From Pseudopedobacter sp035496935 (lineage in GTDB: Bacteria > Bacteroidota > Bacteroidia > Sphingobacteriales > Sphingobacteriaceae), in assembly GCA_035496935.1 (NCBI GenBank), contig DATJED010000023.1:518724-582723 (forward strand): a stretch of DNA of 64,000 bases. The letters are read 5' to 3'. Both the position numbers and the translations under genes were made by a program. Shown piece after piece: positions 52,559-63,000 of the stretch; positions within the stretch are counted from its first letter, which is position 1; each line of letters begins with the position of its first letter. The notes beneath the pieces were generated by a model that was given only the letters and a program-made list of their open reading frames with translations, was not told the DNA's origin and did no database searches.

Positions 52559-53488
52559 TTATGGGGCAACCACCACTTCCACTTCTTTTATCACTTTACT
52601 TTCGCCGTATATGTTAACGTTTGATGCTACAAATGTGACGGTATAAGTACCTGCTTTAGTAAAAATATAACTGTAAGTATCTAATCGGGTAGCCATATTT
52701 TTTAAAGCTACGCCGGCATCTGGCTGTACTTTGGTTAAGTTTAAAGCGTTAGAAACCGCCCAAACCTCGTTGCTTCCGGTAGTACCGCCCCCACCTTGGT
52801 ATTTTAGAATTTTATCTGAACCGAATACCCAGTTAACCGGTGAGCTTGGTAAAACCTTAACAGGAGTCCAACCTGCGGCAGCGATATCTGCAACAAGCAA
52901 AACTTGGCCATCCGTGGTGGTGGTTTTAATGTCAAATTTATTTACCCACCAACGTGGCTGTGTAAAACCGGTAACGCCTTTGTATCTGAAAGCGAAATAG
53001 ATAGGCAAGCTTTTATCCAAATTAAAACCTAAACTGGAAAGGGTAGTTAAATTTACTACGCCAGAGGAAGCATAAGTTGCGTCGTTTGATTGTATGCCAG
53101 AAAGCGTAAAAGCTGGTGTAATGTCTGTCCAATCTTGGGATTCGTTAATACTGGTAGCTTCGTACTGTCCGTTAAATTTTTGCGAGGCAAACAAACGGAA
53201 CGATTGAGGCTGTTGCGCATCAGAACCGTAGCGCCTGTTGGTGGCAAATTCCAAAGTAATTAAATCGCTTTCTGCGGTGGTACGGTCTTTATAAGTGTAT
53301 TTGTGACCTTCTTCTCCAGAGAAAAACACCAATTGCTCTGGATTGCCAGAAATGTTGAAATTAACGGTATCACCAACATGATAGCCGGTTTTTTCGGTCT
53401 TTGCGTTAAAACTTAATTCGGTAACTTCTTTTTTATTGCAGCTTGCCAATATCATTAACAAAACCGGGAATATAAATATCTTTTTCAT
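52559..53488 (-). CDS. DUF5017-like surface lipoprotein
   Basis: ATG 53488 gives a normal lipoprotein signal (MKKIFIFPVLLMILASCNKK, Cys17) and 309 residues; the frame is open to 53512. The sequence from GYHVGDTVNFNISGNPEQLV through FFSGEEGHKYTYKDR matches DUF5017, a family in the SusE/F position of Bacteroidota sugar loci. It probably sits on the cell surface and binds the polysaccharide. It lies 17 nt after susD and is the third gene of the SusC-SusD unit. Confidence 0.82.
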   Translation of the reverse strand: MKKIFIFPVLLMILASCNKKEVTELSFNAKTEKTGYHVGDTVNFNISGNPEQLVFFSGEEGHKYTYKDRTTAESDLITLEFATNRRYGSDAQQPQSFRLFASQKFNGQYEATSINESQDWTDITPAFTLSGIQSNDATYASSGVVNLTTLSSLGFNLDKSLPIYFAFRYKGVTGFTQPRWWVNKFDIKTTTTDGQVLLVADIAAAGWTPVKVLPSSPVNWVFGSDKILKYQGGGGTTGSNEVWAVSNALNLTKVQPDAGVALKNMATRLDTYSYIFTKAGTYTVTFVASNVNIYGESKVIKEVEVVVAP

Positions 53489-53505
53489 CTTGACTTTCGT
53501 GATTT

Positions 53506-55137
53506 TTACCATTCTTTATTTTGTACCATTTCACTATTTAATGATAATTCGAGCACCGGAATTGGCAACACATTATGTTTGTTAGAAACGTTTTTGCCTG
53601 CCAGTGCGCCAAATTTCCAAGCGGTAACGGCATTCGTCTGGATGTCTGTTCCTAGTTGGTTCATGTTCGAAACAAACTCGTCCCATCTAATCAGGTCAAA
53701 CCGTCTTGAACCTTCAAAAGCCAGCTCTAAAAAGCGTTCTTTTCTGATCAATGTTTGCAGTTCTGACGGATTGGTAACACCGGTAGTTACATCAGCAGCA
53801 TTTGCTCTGTCGCGTACTTCTTTTAAAGCTGTTTTCGCCAAATCGCTTGCGCCGTTTACCTCATTTTCTGCTTCTGCAAACATTAATAGTACATCTGCAT
53901 AACGAAGCAACGGAAAGTTCATAGGTGTATAATTTTTGTTTTTTGGCAAAAGCGTTTCATAAACCCTACGGAATTTGCCACAGTTTCTGTTATAAATTTC
54001 GGCAGAGGTCCAATTGGTAGAGTCTTTTACCGTTACGCCGTTATAATTATAGTGGTAAGGCGCAATGGTCCAATCCCGTCTTACATCTGTAGCTCCGTAG
54101 CTTTTATATAGTTTTTCTGTAGTGTTTATAAAGCCATAGCCGTAGCCATATTTCTCATCGTTACATTGTAAACCAATGGTGTTTCCAATACGTCCGGCTT
54201 CAAAATCGCCTCCTCTGTTTCCATAAAACTCTACTTCCCAAATGGATTCGCCGATGTCGTATTTGTCTGCTGCGTAATTGGTGAATATTTGCTTATAACT
54301 TGGGTTTAAACGATGTTCTTTAATTCCGTTATCCGGATACACTATTTTTTTAGACCACTTTAAAGCTTCTTTAAACATTGGTAATCCAAGATTTAAAGGT
54401 GCACCCGCCATTTTAAGGTAAACTCGAGCTAAAATTCCTCTTACAGCAGATTTTGATACTTTGCCTCCGTAACCTATCTCGCTGGCTGTTTTTACCATGC
54501 CTTCGGCTTCTACCATTTCGGCGGTGATAAAATCGTAAACTACTTTTTGCGGGGTGCGTTTAATGTTTACATCGTTTACCGATGCGGTTGGAGCGGTTTT
54601 TAGCGGAACATCGCCCCAATTGCTTACCAATAAAAAGTAATAGTAAGCTCTTAAAAACTTGACCTCTCCTTTTGCTACGGTCTTTTTATCCTCGTCCATG
54701 GTTACCGCGTCAATCCGGCTTAAAAAAACGTTTGCTCTTTCAATTCCTTCATATAGGTATTTCCATAAATTAGCTACAGAAGGTTCTGAAGAATCGTAGT
54801 TATAAACCGCCGGACCGGAGGTATATGAGCTACGGGAGTAAATTCCTTCGTCAGAAATACTAAACTGTAGCGGAAGTGCTCCTCCGTACAGTTCTTCTCT
54901 GCCTAAAATATCGTAAACACCGGCCAACCCAATATTTACATCGGTTTCGTTATTGTAGTAATTCTCTTTTACAATAAAGCTAGGGTCTTTCTCCAAAAAC
55001 TTTTCACATCCGCCAATTAACATTAACAGGCTTAGCATCCCTATTGGGAAAACAGTTTTTAACAGATAACTTTTATATTTATTTGGCTGTAAAAAAACCA
55101 AGAATTTCTTTTGTAGATTGTTCATATTCTTTTTCAT
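53506..55137 (-). CDS. SusD/RagB-family nutrient-binding lipoprotein
   Basis: The 543-residue lipoprotein has lipobox LIGGC (Cys44); the long N-terminus before it suggests a start further in, although ATG 55137 is well placed after susC. Helical SusD family features include the start GCEKFLEKDPS, AYYYFLLVSNWGDVPL and the C-terminal ELAFEGSRRFDLIRW and HNVLPIPVLELSLN. SusD forms a lid over the SusC barrel and captures oligosaccharides. It follows susC by 9 nt. Confidence 0.93.
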   Translation of the reverse strand: MKKNMNNLQKKFLVFLQPNKYKSYLLKTVFPIGMLSLLMLIGGCEKFLEKDPSFIVKENYYNNETDVNIGLAGVYDILGREELYGGALPLQFSISDEGIYSRSSYTSGPAVYNYDSSEPSVANLWKYLYEGIERANVFLSRIDAVTMDEDKKTVAKGEVKFLRAYYYFLLVSNWGDVPLKTAPTASVNDVNIKRTPQKVVYDFITAEMVEAEGMVKTASEIGYGGKVSKSAVRGILARVYLKMAGAPLNLGLPMFKEALKWSKKIVYPDNGIKEHRLNPSYKQIFTNYAADKYDIGESIWEVEFYGNRGGDFEAGRIGNTIGLQCNDEKYGYGYGFINTTEKLYKSYGATDVRRDWTIAPYHYNYNGVTVKDSTNWTSAEIYNRNCGKFRRVYETLLPKNKNYTPMNFPLLRYADVLLMFAEAENEVNGASDLAKTALKEVRDRANAADVTTGVTNPSELQTLIRKERFLELAFEGSRRFDLIRWDEFVSNMNQLGTDIQTNAVTAWKFGALAGKNVSNKHNVLPIPVLELSLNSEMVQNKEW

Positions 55138-55146
55138 AATTACCAG

Positions 55147-58100
55147 TTATAAGGATAGATTTAAACCAAAAACTATCGTTTTCGGACGTGGATAAGATGA
55201 ATAATCAAAACCTGGGGTTAAAGGCGAATAATAAACTGCAACTTCAGGATCGTAACCAGTATAATCGGTTATTGTAAAAAGATTTTGTGCAGAAGCGTAA
55301 ACCCTTGCAGATTTTATTTTTAAACGCGTTAGCAAACTTTGAGGCAACCTGTAACCTAAATCAATGGTTTTTAATCGTAAATAAGATGCATCTTCAACAA
55401 TACGGCTCGAGTAAGCGTTTGGTCCTTGACCGTTTACCCTAAACATGGTGGTATTGGTGTTTTCGGGCGTCCATCTGTTTTCAAACGTGGCGTACTGGTT
55501 TAAATAAGGCTTATTGCCCGCTTCAAAAAGTAAACGGTTGGCATTTAGCGCATCGTTTCCGTAAGACCATTGTAAGAAAACATTTAGGTCAAAGTTTTTA
55601 TACCTGAAATTATTGCTGAAACCGCCCTGATGAATTGGATAACCTCTTCCTATTACCGTTCTGTCTAAATCGTTTACTGTTCCATCGCTGTTTAAATCTT
55701 TGTATTTAATATCTCCCGGCTGGATTAGCGATCTTGTATTGCCGTTGGTTGCAACGTTATCTTTCAATTGATAGGCGCCGCTTGGCAATAAATCAAAATC
55801 ATCATAATTATAAACTCCTTCCCATATATAGCCATACATCTGACCTAAAGGTTGACCTATTTTAGTGATATATGCCGGCAATTCTCTGAAATTTTGATCC
55901 CACGGAACGGTGCGGATCAAACTTTCCTGATTTTGCGTTAGCTCTAAAACTTTATTTCTGTTGAAAGAGATGTTTAACGAACTGCTCCAATCAAAATCTT
56001 TTGTTCTGATGTTTTCTGTGGTAATGCTCAGTTCTAAACCTTCGTTAGAGGTTTTACCGATATTTTTGAATGCAGATGTATAACCACTTGAATAAGGCAG
56101 TAAGGCATTAAGCAGTAAATCTGAAGTGGTTTTTTTATAATAATCTGCTGTAAAAGCTATCCTTTGTTTAAAAAAACCAAGATCTAAGCCTATGTTGCTT
56201 TGAGCTGTAGATTCCCACTTTAAGTCTGGATTAGCGATTGAACTTAAGTAAACTCCCTGCTGTAAATTGTTGTTAAATGAATAGTAACCGTTAGAAGTTG
56301 GTCCTGTGTTATCAAAGTTGATTTCTGCATAAGTGGCATATTCGTTAACACGATTGTTACCCGTTACCCCATAACCAACTCTCAATTTCCCTTCTGATAA
56401 GAATGAAAACTGTTTGATGTAATCTTCGTTAATAAATCTCCAGGCAAATGAGGCTGAAGGGAAATATCCCCACCTGTTGTCTTTTCTGAATTTAGAAGAA
56501 CCATCGGCTCTAAACGATGCGGTTAAATAATATTTATAATTATAGTTATAGTTTATCCTGCCTAAATAAGACATTAAAGACCATTCGCTGTTTACCGATG
56601 TTACAGGCTGTGCAATACCTTGGCTTAAACCGGCAAGCCCTAACACCTCGTTTGGTAATTGCGTTGCTTTTAAACCATATCTTTTATAGCTGTTTTCCTG
56701 AAAAATAATTCCACCTACTGCGCTAATATTATGCTTATCAATTTTTTTGGTGTAGGTTAATAAGTTCTCATTTTGCCAGGTGTTGTTATCGGTGTATAAA
56801 ATAGATCCGTTTACTTTATCCGTACTTCCAGAATAGCCATAACGTGTTTGCGAGTTGTTAAAAACATCTTGTCGGTAACTGGCATTATTTATACCGCCTG
56901 TAATTCTAAATTTTAAGCTTTTGGCTAAAGCATATTCTGCAAAAGCATTAGCTACTAAGCGTTTCTCAAAGTTTTGGCGAAGCTCGTTTTTAGCTGATAA
57001 AATAGGATTGATACGGTAATCGTTTCTGGCATCATCAGCACCTAAATCTGGGTCGTTTAAAGAACTTTCTAAATCAGAACCGGTATAAGAAATTGGCCGG
57101 TAGCCCCAAACGCTAAACATCAAGTAATTCATTGCCGAGTAATTTTGATCCGGCGTAGCAGGGTTTGAACCATAAGTTTCTGCTCCGGTGTAAATCACGG
57201 TTGAACCCGCTTTAAATTTATCGTTAAAAGTTTGATCTAAAGTAAACTTGCCTTGCTTACGGTTAAAACCAGAGTTGATGATTACACCATCCTGATCAAA
57301 AATATTCCCCGAAAGAGAGTACTTGGTGCTTTTGTTTCCGCCCATGATAGATAATGAATGGCTTTGCATGCCGGCGGTTTTAAAAACTTTGTCTTGCCAG
57401 TCGACCCCTGCAACGGTTCTATAAAAATCAAGCGTGGTATCCCCTCTTAAATAATTAGTTTCAATACCTATTGGGTCTCTTTCCTGCTGTAACTTCACAA
57501 ACTCGTAAGCGTCCATCAAATCTATTTTATTGATGATATTCTGGAAACCTCCGTAAGCATTATAAGTAATTGTTGGCGGACCTTCTTTTCCTCTTTTTGT
57601 GGTGATGATGATAACGCCATTGGCACCTCTGGCACCGTAAATTGCGGTGGCAGAAGCATCTTTCAAAACCTCCATTGATTCAATTTCTGATGGATTTAAA
57701 ATACTGCTGTTTGCATCTTCCATCGGGAAGCCATCTATTACGTACAAAGGCGAGTTATCCTGCGTAAGTGAGTTTGCGCCCCTTACCACAATGTTTATAC
57801 CTGCACCGGGCTTTCCGCTTTCTGATTGAACTTGAACACCGGCAATACGCCCAGCCAGTGCCTCAATAGCCGAACCAACAGGCGCTTTCTGTAAATCCTC
57901 CATTTTTACAGAGCCAACTGCTCCGGTAAGGTCTCTACGTTGCACTTCGCCATAACCAATAACCACCACTTCTTTTAAAGAGGTGTTTTCTTGCTTAAGT
58001 GCCACATTGATTACAGATTTATCTCCGATTGTAATTTCCTGACTAACAAAACCCAGATATCTGAATATCAATACTGGGTTTTCATTTGTAGAAACTTTAA

Positions 58101-58284
58101 TGGAGTATTTTCCATTTACATCGGTAATGGCGCCAAATGTTTTACCTTTTACGGCTATACTTACGCCTACTAGGGTTTCGCCACTTGATGCATCGCTAAC
58201 CGTACCCGTAATTTGTTTAGATTCTTGGGCGAACAGCGTTGGTGAAATGGCAATGAAAAAAAGAAAAACAAAGATCTTGCTCAT
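55147..58284 (-). CDS. SusC/RagA-family TonB-linked outer-membrane transporter
   Basis: The 1045 residues show signal peptide (ending LFAQES), carboxypeptidase-like domain (about 22-100: VSDASSGETLVGVSIAVKGK), TonB box segment LKEVVVIGYGEVQRRD, plug (AIEALAGRIAGVQV and VVRGANSLTQDNSPLYVIDG) and a barrel ending in LNLSL. It imports oligosaccharides with SusD across the outer membrane using energy from TonB. It heads susC-susD-DUF5017. The next upstream gene (T9SS protein) is 238 nt away, enough for a separate promoter. Confidence 0.95.
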   Translation of the reverse strand: MSKIFVFLFFIAISPTLFAQESKQITGTVSDASSGETLVGVSIAVKGKTFGAITDVNGKYSIKVSTNENPVLIFRYLGFVSQEITIGDKSVINVALKQENTSLKEVVVIGYGEVQRRDLTGAVGSVKMEDLQKAPVGSAIEALAGRIAGVQVQSESGKPGAGINIVVRGANSLTQDNSPLYVIDGFPMEDANSSILNPSEIESMEVLKDASATAIYGARGANGVIIITTKRGKEGPPTITYNAYGGFQNIINKIDLMDAYEFVKLQQERDPIGIETNYLRGDTTLDFYRTVAGVDWQDKVFKTAGMQSHSLSIMGGNKSTKYSLSGNIFDQDGVIINSGFNRKQGKFTLDQTFNDKFKAGSTVIYTGAETYGSNPATPDQNYSAMNYLMFSVWGYRPISYTGSDLESSLNDPDLGADDARNDYRINPILSAKNELRQNFEKRLVANAFAEYALAKSLKFRITGGINNASYRQDVFNNSQTRYGYSGSTDKVNGSILYTDNNTWQNENLLTYTKKIDKHNISAVGGIIFQENSYKRYGLKATQLPNEVLGLAGLSQGIAQPVTSVNSEWSLMSYLGRINYNYNYKYYLTASFRADGSSKFRKDNRWGYFPSASFAWRFINEDYIKQFSFLSEGKLRVGYGVTGNNRVNEYATYAEINFDNTGPTSNGYYSFNNNLQQGVYLSSIANPDLKWESTAQSNIGLDLGFFKQRIAFTADYYKKTTSDLLLNALLPYSSGYTSAFKNIGKTSNEGLELSITTENIRTKDFDWSSSLNISFNRNKVLELTQNQESLIRTVPWDQNFRELPAYITKIGQPLGQMYGYIWEGVYNYDDFDLLPSGAYQLKDNVATNGNTRSLIQPGDIKYKDLNSDGTVNDLDRTVIGRGYPIHQGGFSNNFRYKNFDLNVFLQWSYGNDALNANRLLFEAGNKPYLNQYATFENRWTPENTNTTMFRVNGQGPNAYSSRIVEDASYLRLKTIDLGYRLPQSLLTRLKIKSARVYASAQNLFTITDYTGYDPEVAVYYSPLTPGFDYSSYPRPKTIVFGLNLSL

Positions 58285-58521
58285 AGTTTATATTTTAGAT
58301 AATACCTTGGTTAAAGTCATTCAATAAATAGAATTTGCTGTGCTCTTTTTATCAAATGACTTTCTCAAATGTGCGTATCAACAATAATAAAATGGGGTTG
58401 TAAATCAGTTAATTTAAGGGTAAAAATCGTTTTCTTAACAAAAAAGACATTATAACTTAACGTATAATATTAATGCCCGCTATATTTTTAATGATTGAAT
58501 CGTCCGCAGAATAACAGCTTC
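58285..58521. other. Intergenic region upstream of susC
   Basis: AT-rich 237-bp space with no gene. It must hold the susC promoter and the end of the T9SS-gene transcript. I found no exact TAnnTTTG box on the minus strand and no strong hairpin. Confidence 0.4.
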
Positions 58522-60015
58522 TTATTCTTTAATAAATTTAGCGATCTTATATTCATTATCATTACGCATTTGTGCAACAAACACACCTGTTTTTAATGAA
58601 CTCACATCTATACTGAAGCTATTGTATCCTTTATCCAATACTTTAGAAACCTGAGCTACCGTTTTACCCTGCAAATCGGTGATTACAAAATTGGTTAAGC
58701 CTGTTTTATTAACCGATGAAAACACTTTTAAAGTATTTCCGTTGCTGGAAACTTTAAATTCGGATAAATTGTTTCCAAAAGTTATTGCCAATGTTTTGCC
58801 TACTAAGGTATTGGTACCGTTGTAGTCCACTTGTTTTAGTTGGTAATAATTAACACCGTTAACCGGATTTACATCTACAAAATTATAGTTATGCACTTCC
58901 TGATTGGTTCCGCCACCTTTTATAATTCCAATTGAAGCGTAGTCTTTTCCGTTCTCTGAGCGCAAAACTTCATAATAATTATTGTTTAGCTCTGATGCAG
59001 ATTGCCAGTTCAGGTCAATACCTTTTAAAGATTGTTTACCTGTAAATGATGTTAATGAAACTGGTAATACCGATTCGTTATAGTTTAAAGTAACTGCGCC
59101 TTTTAGAATAGCTCTGGAGTAATTTCCGGTATTTGCTGATCCCTGAATTAAAAAGGCATCTAACTTTTTGTTTTCTGGAATGCTTAAATCTGTATTATCT
59201 GCTCCCGTTTCTACCGCTTTAGGTAAATCATAATTGCCACTTAACAAATACCTAACAGGCGTTGGTGTAGTAGCATCTAAATTTGTTACCCATAAATGGT
59301 AGCATCCTTTTAAAACAGTAAACTGGGTTGTCGTTGAACCTACTAAATGTGAGTAAGTTTTATCTGCTGATGAATTGTTCTGATAAACTTCAATTTTATA
59401 GTTCGTATTAGGAACTAAAGCACCTCCACTTAATGCTCCCGAAAAATTACCTGCGCTAGTAGTTCCTGTGGTTCGGTAAGAAAGCACAAAATTATCATTT
59501 GTGTTGTTATACAAAAAACGAATCGCACTAAACAAATTACCATTAGAATTTGTGGAAGTATAAACCGCATTGCTGTTACTGTACAACGTTGAAGTACCGT
59601 TGTTATAGCCAGAAGAAAAAACATATGCGGTATTATTTGCGGGTTTTGTAGCCCCTATCTGTTCAAACCGAATGGTAAACGTTATGCTCATCACCTCGGT
59701 AGCATTAGCTATATTGTAAGCAGAAAATTTAGAACTTCCTGATGAAGATGCAATTGTTGCCAATGTATTAGCTGTTGGATCTACAGTAAATGTAGCGTTT
59801 GAACTGGTTGGGATTCCTACTCTAACAATACCCGAACTTGGTGCTGCCAAGAAAGGACTTGCATCTGTTGATAAATAAGTGCCAGCGGTTGATACGGTGG
59901 CCGCGGTAGCGCCGGTAAAGCCATAAGTCCAAGTGCTTGCTGGGCTTGCCCATTGTGCTTTGGCAAAGGTTGAACCTAATAATAAGCCTAAACCTAATAG
60001 TAGTTTTCTTTTCAT
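58522..60015 (-). CDS. T9SS type A sorting-domain protein, function unknown
   Basis: ATG 60015 (MKRKLLLGLGLLLGSTFAKA) is preferred to the in-frame TTG at 60024. The 497-residue protein has a signal peptide, an N-terminal beta-rich domain (about 20-300) rich in Ser/Thr/Asn with no recognised enzyme motif, a fibronectin-III-like module (about 310-410: LTSFTGKQSLKGIDLNWQSA) and a C-terminal T9SS type A sorting domain (about 420-497, ending EYKIAKFIKE). It should be secreted through the type IX system and attached to the surface. Possibly a carbohydrate-binding protein partner of the PL8 lyase, whose gene ends 13 nt upstream. Confidence 0.82.
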   Translation of the reverse strand: MKRKLLLGLGLLLGSTFAKAQWASPASTWTYGFTGATAATVSTAGTYLSTDASPFLAAPSSGIVRVGIPTSSNATFTVDPTANTLATIASSSGSSKFSAYNIANATEVMSITFTIRFEQIGATKPANNTAYVFSSGYNNGTSTLYSNSNAVYTSTNSNGNLFSAIRFLYNNTNDNFVLSYRTTGTTSAGNFSGALSGGALVPNTNYKIEVYQNNSSADKTYSHLVGSTTTQFTVLKGCYHLWVTNLDATTPTPVRYLLSGNYDLPKAVETGADNTDLSIPENKKLDAFLIQGSANTGNYSRAILKGAVTLNYNESVLPVSLTSFTGKQSLKGIDLNWQSASELNNNYYEVLRSENGKDYASIGIIKGGGTNQEVHNYNFVDVNPVNGVNYYQLKQVDYNGTNTLVGKTLAITFGNNLSEFKVSSNGNTLKVFSSVNKTGLTNFVITDLQGKTVAQVSKVLDKGYNSFSIDVSSLKTGVFVAQMRNDNEYKIAKFIKE

Positions 60016-60028
60016 AATTTTCAATTTG

Positions 60029-63000
60029 TTAGTTAAGTTTTATAAATTTTTCGGTGTTGTTTTCCCATTTAATCAGGTACATTCCATTAGCTAGCATTGA
60101 GGTTTCAAAACCAATTTGATTAATGCCAGGCTGAACAAGCTGGTTTTGGATATGCACCAATTTCCCTTCTGCATTTATCAGCTGAAAACGAACGGTTTGT
60201 GGTTTTGGCGAATAGTATGCTAATGTGATTTTATCTTTTACAGGATTTGGATACAGCTTTGAAGTGTTATCTTGTAGTGCAACATCCACAGCAATTACTT
60301 TACTGTAACTTACTTTACCATTTAAATCGGTAGTTTCCAATTTGTAGTAAATTATAGGAGCTCCTTTTGGATAGTCAGCATCCTTTACTTCATAATTTAA
60401 AGCTTCAGAAGAAATACCCGCAGCTTTTAAATGCGTTATCTCTTCGAAATCTTCACCATCTAAACTTCTATAAATATTAAAATAAGCGGTATTGGACTCA
60501 CTTTTTGTTTGCCATTTTAAGGCGATAAATTCGGTGCTGTTTGTTGCCGTAAATGAGGTAAGGGTTATAGGCAACGAATCATTCTTTACTAAAACCAAGG
60601 TTTGTGCTAAACCATCTTTTAAAGCAAAATTTGCTTCCAGTAAATTATCCTGCGATGTAATACCTGCATTAGCAAAATTTTCAGCGACATTCCAGTTCCC
60701 AATTAACGACAGCGTGGTATTGCTTACGCTTGATCTCCATTTACTTTCTGTATCATCAACCGTATTTAAATCCGGATTTGCAATCTTCACAATCAAGCTA
60801 TCCCCGCTTTCTTTTACAGTTAGCAATGCGTTGCCCGAAATCCCTTTCACTAAACCTGTATTGATAGCTGGCTGTGGTAAAAAACAGCTATAAGCAATTA
60901 CATTTTGTGGGATAAATTTTACTGCATGTACCGCATCTGTCTGTTTTAAAACCTGATAAACTTCTTGGTTATCTATTTTTAACGCCAGTGCACTCATTCT
61001 TTGTGGCATAATGCCAGGCACTACAACAAACTGATAGTTTGCTTCCGAAGGATTTGTACCATGAGTAATCCAAGCTTTACTTGCATTGGCTGTTGCAGTA
61101 GTTGTTATATTGTCTGTGGACTGCAAAGGCGTAGTTTGCGTTCCTCTAAAAACTTGAAGAGTGCTATTTCCTTTCGGGATATAAAAGCCAGTTGTTTGTC
61201 CATTAACTAACCAAACGCCATTTGTTGCTGTAGAAATACTTTGGTTGTACGCACCGCTAGTTGCCGTTAATGAATTGATGTATATCGATGGATTTGTACT
61301 TGTGTTTACAGCCTGAAACAAGGTTGTTATTACCGGATCTGAGGTGTTTGATGCGCTGATGTTGCTGCCCAAGCAAACCATTATAGAATCGAAAGTGAAT
61401 ACCGATTTTCGGAATTTAAGATTACTGGTGGCGTATTTATTTCCTGCATTCTGAACAAAATCCATCCCAAAAACACCATTGTTTCCGTCTGCAAGCGCAC
61501 CGGCAAACGCACTGGATTGATACTCTGAAGCCGTACCAGAAATCAGCGGTTTTAAATCTTGGTAAGATTGATTTACAGAAGTTGTTCCGGGCATCATGTT
61601 CCAATCCCAGCCTGCGCCACCATTGATATAACCCGTAGCCGTTAAGCTTCCATCATATAAAACTTCCAAAGCGCCATAACTCTGGTATCTGCCATAACGG
61701 TTCGCACCGGCATAAATCTCGGCACCAAACATCTTATCCGTAAAACCTCTGGAAACTGCCGTCCAGTTATTTTTGTGCATGATACCTGTTTGCCCATAGT
61801 TCAACTGGTAGTAACCATCAAGATTGATGCTTGCCACGGCATAACGGTTGGTATTAAAAATATAGTTATAAAATTTAGCCAGTTCGGGTTCAATGTTTTG
61901 TCCAATTAAATCGCCACCAACCTGAATCAGCTTATCGAAATCGGTACTGCTAACCGGAACTGCTGAAGGGAAAGGTCCTCTTCCTGATGCCGAATGTGGA
62001 TAAATTGCACCTTTTGAAGTTTCTAAGAACAAGGTTTTAATGGCAAAACCCATGTTTTGGTAGGCTAAGGAACTTATTTTAAAAGGCGTTCCTTTCAGCT
62101 CAAAGGCTCTGCTGATCCAAGTGCCAAAAGCATACATATAGCTTATATGTTGCGAATTATGATGAAAAGCGGTTCCGTCGATTTTAATTCCGTCTCTTGC
62201 GCCTTCGCCTATGTAAGTAAACTGCTCTAAATATCTACTAAAGCTTTTTAAGTCTCTAGCTATCTCTTCGTCTGTGTCGCCTAGAAGTGCCAGCTCTAGC
62301 AAAAAATTGGATTTTACATGCAGAAAATCTGTCTCTAAACCCGGCGTTGGATTGCTGTTGTAAATGGTGTTAAACTCGTTCGACCATTTTAGCATTTTTA
62401 GCACTTCCGCTTTTACAGTAATTGAGCTTAAATAAGGCAATGCCTCTAAAAATCCAACCGGAAAAGTTCTTGAAGCGGTGTAATCGTTATAAGGCATGGT
62501 TACCCTTGCACCTTCGGCCAATCCTTGGTCCAATAAATATTCTACAAAAAGATTTAACTTATTTAAGGCATCTGCATCGTTATTTTTACCGTATGCCCGG
62601 GCCAATGCGCTACAATAAGCAGAAAGCTGTGTTAAAGTATCAACATTGTAAATAGTGGCAATTCCCCGTCCTTTTATAGAGCCGTCCGTGTTTCTTACAA
62701 TCGCACAATTGTTCACAAAATTCTTTGCATTGGTTAAATCGGTGGAAGAAACAGTCGCCAAATTTCTTTTGTAAGTGTTCTTAAGCGTTTGGATGGCACT
62801 TATTTCGGCACTGCTGGCCGTTAATAAAGGAATATCCGCCTGATGGTTAAATGAAAAATACGATTTTGTGTAGGCGGATGTCAGCGCAAAATGTTGCATA
62901 TCTAAAGCCATATGCGGACCCGGATTTCTGGCATCTGTATTCCCCACAAAAGTCATCTCATCGAAATAAATGGTATGGTTTGTACTTGTTGAAGGTTTGT

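Noticed and set aside
60492..60893. 133-codon plus-strand frame
   Set aside because: Antisense to the C-terminal modules of the PL8 lyase. No domain or start context.
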